DNA from: Hybos culiciformis
Taxonomy: Eukaryota; Arthropoda; Insecta; Diptera; Hybotidae
Assembly (NCBI GenBank): GCA_964007475.1
Contig: OZ023273.1
Coordinates: forward strand, 86,818,930 to 86,882,929
Direction: 5' to 3'
Length of the DNA: 64,000 nucleotides
Made by a program: the position numbers and the translations under genes. Shown here one piece after another: positions 34,848 to 46,401 of the stretch (its first letter is position 1; each line of letters opens with the position of its first letter). The notes beneath the pieces were generated by a model. The model was not told where the DNA came from, did no database searches, and worked only from the letters and a program-made list of their open reading frames with translations.

Positions 34848-35345
34848 CACTCAAAAAAATATTCCCGTATTGCTAACGGATTTTTAATGTAATCTTAACA
34901 TTATTTTCCTTTAAAAGACATCCAACGGATCTTCTAGTAATATCAACAATTGCTAGTATGTCATAACAAAAATTCTATGTCCTTAATTTTAACACTAAGT
35001 CCGTTAAAATTCAGCATATTTCGTGCTAAGATTTTGTAAAGTTTAAGGAAAGTAATGTTAAAAGTACGTTAGTGAATAGTTTATCATAACAATTATTTGT
35101 TATTAATTTGGTTAAAAATTGTTGTGATTTACGGATCGTTATGTTAAATGTACTTAATAATTCATTATGTTTCTTGTTAAAATTACGGGAAAAGTTTGTT
35201 CACATTACGAATATATTTCTTAAACTATACGGGACGGACGGAAAATTTAATGTGCTTCATTTTGTTGAAATAACAAAAAAAAAAGTTACTCATAGCAATA
35301 AGTTCCGTAAACAAGTAAAAACAAAGTCTTAAAACAACGGATTAA
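34848..35345. repeat. left terminal and subterminal zone of the CACTA-like element
   Basis: Several short motifs related to AACGGAT, TCCGTTA, TTACGGA and CCGTAAA occur in both orientations between the CACTC end and the 3' end of the accessory gene. Such motifs are typical binding sites for the transposase or accessory protein in this superfamily. No long direct repeats occur on this side, in contrast to the right end. Confidence 0.65.
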
Positions 35346-35459
35346 TTTTTGTTAAAACAATGGGATAAGGGTGTTGAAAATAAAAGTAATGCATCTGAAA
35401 TACATACAATTTAAAAAACTATTTAAATTTTAAATATAAATCAATTTATTTATATTCAT

Positions 35460-37510
35460 TCAGTTTATTAAATTTTTTTTATTTAATTTCGATACTACTG
35501 TGGACGCTTTTGGACTCACTTTATCCGTTTTAATAATAATTTCGAAAAAATACATTTGTATGAAAATCCACATATTTATAGATGGTTCTGGATATTTCAA
35601 ATTAAAAATATGAAATATTTTAAACAAAGTATTAATGCCATTTACAAAAGAAGATGTTCTTATTTTTATATTATCAAAATATACATAAAACTCTCTAATG
35701 TTAAATATTGAATCTCCAATACCAATCAGAAACGGCTGGATACTGCTGTTTTGGTTAGATACTAATTCTCCAATTTGGTTTGCTTCTTCAAATACCCGTA
35801 AAAAAGCTTCTTGTGAGTCCTTAATAGTGAATTTTAAAGGTTTTCCATTTACTTTTCGAACTTGAGTAGGCTTAATGACTCCGTGAAGAATATGGAAGAG
35901 CAATGCAGCTTTCGAATCTACACCCAAAAATAATAAATATGAAAAATTAAAATAAAAATAAAAATATATGATATAAATTTTATTACCTTCATTCAGATTA
36001 TTTTTCCGATTTTTAAAATCACAAAAAATTGAATGGATCACGGATAACGGAGAAATTTCTTGTTGAAGAATACTTTCAATATTTTTGCTAAATATGTCCC
36101 AATTTTTGTAAAATTGGGAATTGGCTCCGGGAAAAATATGATCAAAATCTATTTCAATCTAGAAAAAGAAAAAAAAATGTTATGAAGCTTATTAAATGTT
36201 ATAAAGCTTATTAAACTTATTTATTCATATTACTTACTAATAATTTGGAATCAGGCAAATAATAGCTAGGCCATTCCGATAAAATTTCTGAAATTGATTT
36301 ATCATTCATGTGATCCGCAAAATATGATTTTCGGTATCTAACTGTGCCTTTCCATCGTGATAATATTTCATTCATTGGCTCCTTATTAAACTTTAGCCAA
36401 GCTTGATCCTCTACGCCATTTAATTCTATTGAAAAAGATATGTATGTTAAATTCATCAAAAATAATGGAATATGTATACAAATATTCAGAAATTTATACC
36501 TGCGCATTCTGGTTCCACAGAATATTCAGAAGATTCTAACGGCTTGATTTGTTCTTTTTGTTTACTACGATCGTTATATAATTTAAAATATAATCGCCCT
36601 CTTCCTTTACCATTTTTTTCATACGACGCTACCTAGAAAACATTAAATAATTTCATTGTGTTAGTGCTACTTTATGGTTTTATAAGAATACCTGTTCTTC
36701 TGAAAATACATCAGCAATTTGCTTGGCTAGACTTTCGAGAATTTCTGAGTTTAACGATATTTCATTTCTCTTGAAATAACCGATTAAGCTGCTTGACAAT
36801 TTTCTTCTGTCTATTTCCCTTAAGGTGCCAGCTTTTAAATAATTCTTATGGATATCTTCATAATCATTTTTAATTATTTCTGATATTATCTGAAATAAAA
36901 AATGAACACAAGAAAATATGCTGCACTTTTGAGTTAAATAAATAAAATAATTTTAATTAAACTAACGTAACAAAAATTTCTGCTGGATCCACCCTTAGGA
37001 GCAGACAGTGGGTTCATCTCACTATTTAATTGTTCAGGATTCTCTAAATTGATATTCTATATAAAAGAAAATTAGTTTAAATTGTTATTCTGATAGCTTA
37101 AAAGTAATATATTAAATTTACATTTATTTTTCTCCATTTCTGCAAGCCTCTAATAAATTGAATACGACATCCAAGATGTGTTTCGGGTATCAATACGGCA
37201 ATTTCTGGTCTTTCAATTACTTTTAAATCATTTGAATTAACTTTACATTCTGAAAAAAATATTAAATACATACAATTTAATATCATATTTGGTTCCGAAA
37301 TAAAAAAAAAATACCTTTGCAACGATTATATATATAAACATAATTTTCTGCATCTATCTCCTGGAGAATATTAAGCAAAGCAAAATCGGAACTATTTAAT
37401 AAAATGTCTCCTTCGTTTAGCAATAAATTTTGATCTTGATCATTGTCAGCAACGAATTGCATAATTTCTTCTGTTAGAGCCATCGAGGTGTTTGATTGCG
37501 TATCGTTCAT
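35460..37510 (-). CDS. CACTA-associated accessory protein with SAM-like N-terminus, eight exons
   Basis: Exons (minus strand): 37510-37315, 37249-37122, 37056-36967, 36889-36692, 36632-36500, 36425-36238, 36158-35987 and 35917-35460. All introns are short with GT/AG ends, the phases agree, and the sum is 1563 nt (520 aa). Start ATG is at 37510, stop TGA at 35462-35460. Residues about 45-108 resemble a SAM domain (LLNILQEIDAENYVYIY... VIERPEIAVLIP... RIQFIRGLQKWR). The last exon has a hydrophobic, well-structured region (SKAALLFHILHGV; QPFLIGIGDSIFNI; YPEPSINMWIFIQ) that I associate with uncharacterised proteins linked to animal EnSpm-type elements. A role as a TnpA-like partner of the transposase is inference. 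No catalytic motif is seen. Confidence 0.8.
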
Positions 37511-37635
37511 TATTTATGGTGATGTTTGATGTCTGATGGTAATTCTTAATACTAATTTTTAATACTAATTTTTAATACTAATTTTTAATATAATCTTAAA
37601 CTCTATTAAATATATTTATTGTAACAAAATTTCTA

Positions 37636-40067
37636 TTAAAAATATTTTTTTTGACGAATTGCTTTAATACCATTTTGAATTGAGTATACATGAATTGGTG
37701 AACTCACAAAATTTTCTATTGGAATTAGTTCTTTCTGTGAGTCAGACTCACTTAAAATGTGTGCTTCGAAGTGTGAATCATATACACACTTAAATTTTTT
37801 GATACATAAGATATAAACTTTTTCTTCATTTTCTACAAATGTTAATATAATTTCTATAATTTCATATAAAAAAAGCTCAACTCTATAGCAAGTTAAATAA
37901 TGCCCTGTCTTATAAATTGTACCCTTATGCGATATTTCTTTAAAATAATATATTGGATTCATGCTTATTCCTAAATGCTCTGAAACAAATGTTAAATTGA
38001 GAGAGCTTTTAAGTTCATTAGATTTATACGTAATAATTAATTTATTGTAATCGTTTGCGGCAATTTGATAGGCAAATTTTAATTGAAATTTTTTTGCTAT
38101 CGACAAAACTATATTTTTTCTGGAATTAGTATTGCAAGCGTATCCTTTTACATCTTGGTGCTTTGACTCAAACCTGAAAGTCGAATAAAATCTCGGTGGA
38201 CCAGATTGCTCAATAATTGCAGGGTAATGTAACAGATTATGAAACTTTGGTTTTAGGGTATCTTGAAAAAGATTGACATATTGAGAAAGATGACTCTCTA
38301 TAGTTTTTCTCAAATATGTTATGATTTCTGAGCAAAACTTCGGAAGTAGCAGCAGATCAATTAATTTTAGTAGCGAGCAAAAGAATTGCCAAACAGCATC
38401 ATCACGGGGAACAAGATCACCTACCATGAAACAAAACAGATGGACAAAGCACCACATTTCTCTAGCTGACATTTTTAGAGACTTCATTTTTAATCGTTCA
38501 ATAGTAATAAGCGGTGAAATATTTCCTATTTCGGTGTCCCCATAACTAAAGTGTTGTTTTCGTCTGTTCAGTGTCTCTAAAGTGAAATACTCTTTACTTA
38601 TACAATGTAATATTATATGACACATTTCATAATGGCATATGCCTTCGAAAATATCATGCATAATATCTACTGAAAAATTAGCAGTGACATGAAAAGAATT
38701 AATTTTATTTAAAATCGAATCTTGATTTACACCGTAATTAATATTTTCAGAATTGTGCATTTGATTGTCATATGTTTCTTTTGTTCTCAATGTGTTTTTA
38801 TCTTCTACACATTGAACATGTGTCGATGTCTTAGGTGTTGTGCAAAATCTACAAAAGTAAGTCGCAGAAAAAGACTTTTTGAAATCTAAGATACTATTTA
38901 AACCAAGATTGTCACCTAGAATCAAACCTAATACAAATTTGACCCTAATTTTGTTACATCCGTCCTCGAATACAATTCCATTTTCCTCAAGGTCAATGAT
39001 TTTGTTAACTAGTTCTTGCAAACTTTTGTCATTTCCAAATTTATTCATATCTTTTGATAAGACTAAAGCACCCAAAAATATATTTTTAACAGATAATGGA
39101 CTTTGAAAATTAGGAAAAGAATAATAGAAGGTACATATTGACTGACAATGAGAACCCAATGGATTATTTACTTGAACATCATCCACATATAAAAAGTAAG
39201 GTATGAGATTATCCGTTCTAGGGAACTTTTTTTTCTTTTCACTATAAAGTTTACCTTGGACGAAATTTGTGATATTTGTATCATGAGTAGATTCCAAGCT
39301 TTCGATGGATTTTAAAGTTTTTTTAAGCAAGTCCTTTTGTTCAAAAAATTTTCTAAATTGGAAATCGAGTGGCATTACGTAACCTTTATTGCAAGAAGTA
39401 CCTAATGCTGATCGACCCCGAATGTGCGTTTCAGTGATTTCAGTATTAAGGCAAAACTGTTGTACGTCACTTATTAAATTTATTTTTTTTAAAACAGAAA
39501 AAAACTTATAATCCGAGTTTACTGATTTAAACGGATCACAGCACATATTCACAATCTGCGCAAAATACAGTTTTTGTTCGTTATTTCACAAATTTTTGAA
39601 GTTATTTGATTGGTTATTATGTTTTGAATATCTGTTATGTCCTTTCGACAAAAATTATTTTTATTATGTAAACTTAAACCAAAATTAATAACTGAAATTA
39701 GTAACTCTTCTGAAGCGTCAGTTAATGAAAATTTCTTACCTTCGGCTTTGTTTTGATCTGTTTGGCTCAAATTAGACTTTGCTCTAACTTTTAGTTTATT
39801 AGTACCAACATCAATAATTCCTAATTTACGTTTATTTTGTGGGGAAATTGAAGTTAAGGAACTAATCTGTGGCAAAATATTATCGTTTGAACTAATATTA
39901 TGGCACTTTCTGGTATGCCTTCGAAAGGAACAACCGCCTTGAAATGCTTGCTGACATTTTAAGCAAGAGAAACTATCGTTGTAAGTGCACAAGTGCACAC
40001 TTTTTAAATGAGCAAAATAATTTTCAACGTTCAGAAATTTCTGGAAGCATTTAAAGCAATTCGTCAT
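37636..40067 (-). CDS. C2H2 zinc finger plus Tnp2-like CACTA transposase, -1 frameshift between the halves
   Basis: The N-terminal frame (40067-39549, 172 aa) has two C2H2 fingers at residues about 4-55 (FKCFQKF...HLKSVH; FSCLKCQQAF...RRHTRKCH) and a polar linker. The second frame (open from about 39587, first ATG 39546, stop 37636; about 635 aa) has the hallmarks of animal EnSpm/CACTA transposases: PYFLYVDDVQVNNPLG, then GLILGDNLGLNSIL followed by FSATYFCRFC with Cys pairs, DIMHDIFEGICHYEM, and PKFHNLLHYP ... FRFESKHQDVKGY. The frames overlap by about 13 codons around 39549-39587, and only a -1 shift (or one missing base) joins them. An intron there does not restore the frame. This would be the DNA-cleaving and joining enzyme that binds the element ends. 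The long intact second frame suggests recent activity; whether the shift is programmed, a mutation or a read error is open. Confidence 0.85.
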
Positions 40068-40133
40068 TATTAATAAAGCAGTAACTATTATTTACGTAAG
40101 TGTTAAAATAATATATTACAATGTATTATGTAC

Positions 40134-40579
40134 TTAGATCCTAAGATTTTTCATAAGGACATTTAATTTTCGTTGATGTGACTGAAATACACAAAGAAAG
40201 TTTTCACCAACTTTTTTTATAAAAGACATGTTCTTATACCTGATTTCTGTAACGTAAAACTCTCCAAACAAATTTTAATCTAATTTTTTCGCCTAATTGA
40301 TTATCACCAAAGTAGGAATCAAAACTTTCCGCTTCGGTATTAACAAATTTCTTCAAAGTCCAGTTGTTTTCTGCAAAGAAAGTAAATTCATTTATTTTTT
40401 TTATTTTTTTTTTAGATTGGGAAAGACTTACCTTCAAACCTTTTTAAAATATTTTCAGATGTTATCCCTGAAGCTATTAAGAACTTTTTAAAAATTATTG
40501 AACTGCACTTTACTTTAAGATTTTTTATTTTAATTTTTTTATTTTTTTTATTTTCTTTATTTAAAGATGTTTTCGCCAT
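40134..40579 (-). CDS. 108-aa CACTA-associated protein, three exons
   Basis: Exons: 40579-40432, 40370-40240 and 40181-40134 (327 nt in total, stop TAA at 40136-40134). The introns have good borders (GAAG|GTAAGTC; TTTGCAG|AAAAC; CAG|GTATAA; TATTTCAG|TCAC) and the phases match. The protein has a very basic, Lys/Asn-rich start (residues 1-24), then a compact helical-looking region of about 70 residues (IASGITSENILKRF, NNWTLKKF, SFDSYFGDNQLGEKIRLKF, WRVLRYRNQ). I do not recognise the family. Its start lies 511 bp upstream of the transposase start in the same orientation. It could be an alternatively spliced 5' part of the transposase transcript or an independent regulator. That the gene exists as annotated is inferred from splice signals and phases only. 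Confidence 0.62.
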
Positions 40580-40639
40580 GAGCTTAAATCACAAATGACA
40601 AGATATTTTTTAATTTCTTGAAGCTAGTAGAAAATTCCG

Positions 40640-42756
40640 TTATTTTTACAGAAATATTTCGTACTTTTAGTTAATTTACGGAAGAGGATTGTTGTTAATA
40701 AAATATTAAAGGAATCGAGGTTTTATTGTAACAATATATTCCGTAAAACATTTATTTTAACGGAAATTAGTTTTGGCTTACGGAAACATTTTTTAAATTT
40801 AGCTGCTAATATTTTTGTAATTAATAGCCAACTCCGTAAAATATTTGAGCAATATTGATTCCCGCAGTGATGCCAGGTAAAAAAAAGAAAATTCACCACA
40901 AATGTCTTGAAATCAAGATTTTTTGTAAAAATAATCTGGTCAACTTTAGATAAAAATCTTAATTTTTTTTCTTTCTACTTTTATTAAAGCTAAGAAATTC
41001 ACAAAATCCCTTGTTATGCTAGTATAAAATTGGAAAAATATTACAGGATCACATTTCAGTTACATTTTACCATTGATTAAGAATACTACAAAGATGAATA
41101 ATTTCATACAACTGTTTTTTTAATTTTTTTCGTATGATATTTTAAAGGTGTTAGTAAAATGAAATAAAATTCTATCCATATACTGATAATTATTGTGTAT
41201 TTTATTTTGTTTTACTAACACTTTCAAAATATCAAAGGAAAAAAAGAAAAAAACAGTTGTAATTATTCATCTTTCTTATTCATCTTTCTTTCATCTTTCT
41301 TATTCATCTTTCTTAATCATTCTTAATCAATGATTTTACATAATTGTATAATTGATTTTAAACCTAAATAAAAATAATAAACTTGTATTTAAAAAGAATT
41401 AAGTTTAGCATTTTTAATAAAAATCAAAAATTACTCTTCTCTATCCAAAGCGTACATTTCATTAACTTCAAAACTTCAAGTCTTACATACCGTAACAATT
41501 TATGTGCCTTATTTTCAAATAATCTTTGGGGTAAATTATAGCATTAAGAACTAAGTGTATCATTATTTAATCCATTTCTACTTTTCCTTTTATTTAAATT
41601 AATTATAGAAAAAAATTTTCTACGTTTGGTAGAAGATACTAGAACAGTTAGAATAGCGCAAACCAAGTCTTTTATAATGGGCAAGCAAAATGATAGATCA
41701 CTTCGTTTAAGATTATTCTCCAAAATTCTTCAATATTTGTCAACGGTATGAGAACAGAATTTTTAAAATTTAGTTGACTTAATTCACTCCATTAGAATTT
41801 TGAAATTTTTTCATGAAAATTGAAAATAAAAATTTTAATATCTCTTGTATTCCAAGGTTTTTTATAAGAGATTTGAAAAACACCTAAAATATTTTTGTTA
41901 AAAATTAGGGTAAAATATATTCAAAATCAAGAAAAATCTTGACTTCTGGCATCACTCCACTTAAATATTAATATACATGTTTAGTAATCATTGCTAATTT
42001 AAGAATCAGAATTGTTAATACAAATAGGATTGGAGATGTTATTGCAACATAATATTCTTAAAACATTTATTTTAACGGAAATTATTTAAGTTTACGGATG
42101 CAGTTTTTAAATTTAGCTGCTAATATTCTTGAAATTAATATCCAACTCCGTAAAGTTCTTTAGCAATATTCATTCCGCTTAAATATTTATAGAAATGTTT
42201 CGTAATTGCTAATTTAAGAATGAGATTGTACAATATTAAGGAATCGAAATGTTGTTGCAACTTAATATTCCGTGAAACATTTATTAAATGCAAATGATTT
42301 AAGTTTACGGAAACAGTTTTTAAATTTAGCTGCTATTATTTTTGAAATTAAAAGCCAAGTACGTAAAGTTCTTTATAATACTGATTCCGCTTAAATATTT
42401 AGCTTCTATAGAAATGTTCCGTAACCATTGCTAATGTAAGGAGGATAATTGTTATTAATATAACATGTCAATAATCACAACGACAAAATAATCCGTAAGA
42501 AAAAAATATTTACGGAAATAATTTCGCCTTATGCATTTAAGAATGTTTTTTTTTTAACTTTTCTTGAATTTAGCAAAGATAAATTTACGGAGCCCATATT
42601 ATGAAAGGGTTCGTATTACGGTACACGGTTTTCGACATTTATTACGAACATTTTCCTTAATTCTGAAAATACATCCTTCAAGCTGACGGAGTTTTCTTGA
42701 AATAAGCATACGGAAGCCGTTCTGGTAGTTTTCTACGGAAGTTTTTTTTTTGAGTG
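40640..42756. repeat. right subterminal zone: about 215-bp tandem repeat x 3 with TTACGGA sites
   Basis: Landmarks recur in order: TATTCCGTRAAACATTTATT, TTTACGGAAACAG, TTTAAATTTAGCTGCTA, CCAACTCCGTAAAGTTC and ATTCCGCTTAAATATTTA. GCTGCTA occurs at about 40803, 42117 and 42330. Subtracting the nested insert (40865-41957), the spacing is 213-222 bp. Further TTACGGA/TCCGTAA sites continue to the terminus (e.g. 40676, 40739, 40778, 42519, 42589). Such arrays are the usual docking sites of CACTA transposition proteins. Confidence 0.8.
40865..41957. mobile_element. hAT-like element nested in the CACTA-like right end
   Basis: CAGTGATGCCAGGTAAAAAA on the left matches CTTGACTTCTGGCATCACT on the right as an inverted repeat, a common hAT terminus form; AATCAAGATTTTT also pairs subterminally. 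It interrupts the sequence ATTCCGCTTAAATATT of the 215-bp repeat. The flanking duplication is not clean. An inner inverted repeat (about 41085-41335, ATTAAGAATACTACAAAGAT against CATTCTTAATCAAT-type sequence) is probably a further MITE. No transposase frame was recognised. Confidence 0.65.
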
Positions 42757-42797
42757 TAGTAACTAATATTGTCACATTAAAGTGCGCCCCATGTTTT

Positions 42798-44692
42798 AAG
42801 TCAGTTTTGTCCAACTGGACAAATAAATAGTAATTTCGTTGAAGATATTCTACTAATAAAAAAAAAATCGAGCAATACCTTATAAATGAAGTACGTATAT
42901 GTTTCAATATTCCAATTTGAGCACTAACAAATTATTCATCGCATATAATTTTAGTTCAAATACAAACCGAAAAGTCCGAATCCTTGGATACAATCAGGGT
43001 TCTACCATTTTTTTAAGTTCTTCTATTAAACATATGTCAATCCAATTTTTTCCAAATTTTTTTCATCACTTTTATTGGAAAACGAGCCAAAAAGGTTAAA
43101 TACATATAATATTATATACCTACTGGCAGAGTTCTATTACGCTTTCAAAGGACAATTAAATAAGAATGAATTAAGATAAAATAAATTGTACATCATTTTA
43201 ATATAATTTTGTTAAATATATTTTTAGTTATCACATTAAAAATATTAATAGAACAATTTAAAAAAAAATATATACATATTGTAAAATTATTTACTATAAT
43301 TTTATATGAAACAATTGAACAAAAATGTTAAAAACAATCTTTTATTTAATGAACGAAAAAGTAGAAAATTATAAAACATGAAGTAATAAAAAAATTGCAT
43401 GAGCCTTTAAATAAAACCTTGGGACATTATACATACGGCAGTTGTTTTTTTTTTAATCTGAGCTTTTATTTATAGTCCCAAGCTTTTATTTATAGTCTTA
43501 TACACGTGCACTTAAGTACTTTAATTTTTATTATTTTCTAAATGTTAGCTTTAAATTTTTTTTTATTTTAATTTATTTTCTTACTTTTTAGTCATTAAGA
43601 AATCACTAAATTAAAAAAAATATATCTATTTTTCTAATTTTCTCTAGCGCCATATTTTTAGTCACATTACACAGCTTATTGTATTCTACTTGTCATACCC
43701 TTTCATTTGATATATCTATGTGGGTGCGGGATTGTAAAGAAATATCTAATTCACGATTCTGTGATAGCCGTAATATTTGATGTATCTTAAAATTTAATAT
43801 ACTACATTGTGTTGTTTACAGAACCAAAGATATGTCCAATATTTCAGCAAGATCGGATATCGAGAAGTAGTCACTTACTAGATTCTTCTCGAACAGACAA
43901 CAATCGAAGTTAATCAAAAGTTTGTAAAAAAAAGGCAACTTTAAATTGAAATCCAAAAACTTTTTCAAGAAAAGTATCACTAAAAACTTTCAGACTTTTG
44001 GTCCGTTTTCCTTTTTCATAACAACAAAAAAAAAGAAAAGAAATGAATTTTCCAATAATTGAATTGCAAAAAAAAAAAATATTTTTTTTTATATTCATTC
44101 TACCGGCTTTTTTTTTATTTATTCAATGCAGGCCGAACTTTCTTATTGGTTGTTGAGAAAATAAAATTGAAAAGAAAAAAAAAAACAAAAACTTTCAAAA
44201 ATTACCATTCTAATATTATGTATAGTTTTTTTAGAAACTTATGTTTCCACTTGCCAAATTGGTTCCACTTAAAATAGTTTACAAGAAAATTTAGGTAACG
44301 AGAAACAAAAAAAAATAAAAATTAAATAAACAACAAAAAAAAAAAAAAACTAAGTTCAAAATTGCATCTGCAGCTGAAATAAAGAAGAAAACTTTCTAAA
44401 ATAATATTCGAACAACGTCTTGAATGTCTAGAATGAAATATTAATTTAAAATTGTATTTTAAATGTTTAAAACATTTTTTTTTTCCTTATACATATATTA
44501 AAACTTTAAAATTTTTAATTTAAGAAATGTTATTTTTTAAAAAACTATATTATATATATAGTATGTACGCAAAATATTTCAACATAAAATAATTAATTTT
44601 TCAATTTATAATTTGAAATATGTAAATTAATTATCAATTTTAAGTTTTAGCTGAGGCGTTTTCTTATGAATCGATCTCTTAAGTTTCAGACT
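42798..44692. other. AT-rich DNA, nothing recognised
   Basis: No domain-bearing frame, no convincing terminal repeats and no RNA gene. The frames present are short and lysine/phenylalanine-rich because of homopolymers. Confidence 0.5.
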
Positions 44693-45185
44693 CAGGGTTT
44701 CCAACTCTTGACCGGCGAAAAACTAGAGAGTTGAAAAACCAAAAAATTGAAGATAGAACAATAGAAAAAATAATAAATTATAAATTACATTATTATTAAC
44801 ATAAACAAACGAAACATAACATAAACCGCAGATACAAAAATAATTCAAATTAGAATAAAACTTTATAAAAAGTAATAGGTATAAAATAAAAACCATAAAT
44901 ATAAATACATAACAATTGAAATTAGAAAAAGATGATAGGTTTGAAATTAATAAGATAAATTATTTTTAAAGTTATAAAATTACTTTGTTTTGGAACAAAT
45001 GATACTATAGCTAAATGAATTACAAAGTAAAATGACATCTACTGGAGAATAGCTTATGTGAATTTCTATTTTACTTTAAAATTATTAATTTTGATAAAAA
45101 CTGGTAAAATTTTACAAAACCTGGAGACTGGGCTTTAGTTGAAAACTGGAAACTTCAGGGTAAAACACCCCAGTTGACATCCCTG
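44693..45185. mobile_element. short hAT-like MITE (CAGGG ends)
   Basis: CAGGGTTTCCAACTCTTGAC and CCCAGTTGACATCCCTG are imperfect inverted repeats of hAT type. The 8-bp flanks do not match. Instead a longer direct repeat (about 30 bp, TTTTAGCTGAGGCGTTTTCT at 44645 versus TTTCAGTTGAGTCGTTTTCT at 45188) brackets it, so the insertion may be inside an older repeat. Confidence 0.5.
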
Positions 45186-45351
45186 GCTTTCAGTTGAGTC
45201 GTTTTCTCACGAATCGAAACCAATTAAAGTTTTTCAACAAAAGCTGAATGAAAATTAAAGCGAATTTTTCTTTGATCGATTAAAGTCGATCAACAAAGGT
45301 TAAACACGACTTGAATCATTTGTATTCACACGTTTCCAATAAAGTAATAAG

Positions 45352-46129
45352 TAGGCTTGTGAATTTTAGTTCCTTAAAAACCTTGTTTAGACACATAAAA
45401 AGTTCCTAAAAACAAAAAAAGTCGCTAAAAAACACACTAAAAAAGTCGCCAAAAAAATAGTTAAAAAAAATTTCCCAAAAATTTAGATTTTGATACAAAA
45501 ATTTCAAATCTATGAATGGTAAAAAAGATAATAATTTTGGTTTTTCATATTATTTATTGTGCGAGTATATTAATATAGCAATTTAATTTAAAAGTTTAAA
45601 AAAAATGAAATAAATTTCATTGCACAAAAAACTTAAAAAATGAACATGTATTTTGAAATAAAAATGTAAAAACGAGTTTATTAATTATTGATTGATTTAT
45701 TGCAATAAATTACAAAATGCTTCCGTAAATTTTCGAATTAAATTTTTTGTCGGTTAGATCTGAAAAGATTTTTATATAAAGAAAATGATCTTTCAACTTC
45801 TGTCGAAGTAATAGGAGCATACTTAAAGGAGATTATCTCCTGAACTTTATATTGCTCGCAAATATCATTCTTCCGCCAGATATCATGTTTGAATTTTTTT
45901 TTTAGAATTGCAAAATCCATGTTTTTTATTATTACGGCCTTAAATGTTTAAAAAAGTCAATAAAAGTCAAAAAAGTCGAAATAGTCGCTAAAACATGAAA
46001 TAGGTAGAAAAAGTCGCTAACATATTGGGCTCAAATTAAGCAAATTTTTCGAAACGTGGAGATATTTTAATAAAAATCTGTTATTACGCACGACTGAAAA
46101 AAGGTAATTACCTAAAAGTCACAACCCTA
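45352..46129. mobile_element. hAT element remnant, TSD GTAATAAG
   Basis: The ends TAGGCTTGTGAATTTTAG and CTAAAAGTCACAACCCTA are inverted repeats (Ac-like TAGG start). A perfect 8-bp duplication GTAATAAG lies at 45344-45351 and 46130-46137. Repeats of AAAAAGTCGCTAAAA occur subterminally on both sides. It contains the end of a transposase on the minus strand; the rest of the gene is deleted. Confidence 0.9.
45677..45920 (-). pseudogene. hAT transposase C-terminal dimerisation domain remnant
   Basis: The frame gives the classic hAT C-terminus: YAPITSTEVERSFSLYKNLF, then RSNRQKI, then after a single in-frame TAA the continuation FENLRKHFVIYCN. The length (about 80 residues) corresponds to the dimerisation domain only, with the catalytic core missing. 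The N-terminal part of the frame (DFAILKKKFKHDIW) may still be homologous. It is an internal-deletion derivative. Confidence 0.85.
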
Positions 46130-46401
46130 GTAATAAGTATACTAATAAGAACTAACAAGAACAGTTTCAGTAATTTTTTTAAATTTATTTTTATGTTGAC
46201 AATTCTGTCATTATAGTTGTTAAGTAACAGTTTAATTACTAATTTATTGAATGACAAAAGTTTGAAAGAATCAAACTTTTGTTGAACAAATAAAAAGTTG
46301 ATCATCTGTGTTGAAAAACGAGTTCTGACGATAATTTTGATTCAACTTTAATGGGTCAACAAAAATCGATTCGCGCTTTTATAGTGGAAATTCTTGTTTA
46401 A

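Larger units (their letters stand above)
34848..42756 (-). mobile_element. CACTA/EnSpm-like transposon with three genes, TSD TA
   Basis: The termini CACTCAAAAAAATATTCCCG and CTACGGAAGTTTTTTTTTTG then AGTG are inverted repeats, and TA is duplicated at the borders (34846-34847, 42757-42758). CACT ends with a 2-bp duplication fit the CACTA superfamily. The minus strand carries a 108-aa gene, a zinc finger plus Tnp2-like transposase gene and an eight-exon accessory gene. Subterminal zones are rich in TTACGGA/TCCGTAA. The splice sites are all canonical, but the transposase has one -1 frameshift, and a hAT-like element (40865-41957) interrupts the right subterminal zone. This makes it the most complete transposon in the window and a recent arrival relative to its neighbours. 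Confidence 0.88.

Noticed and set aside
38321..39106. Plus-strand frames opposite the transposase (38321-38545, 38879-39106)
   Set aside because: Shadows of the 635-aa minus-strand frame, whose protein is clearly conserved.
39525..39590. A 40-nt intron joining the zinc-finger and transposase frames
   Set aside because: The best GT/AG pair gives the wrong phase and runs into a stop; too short for a typical intron.
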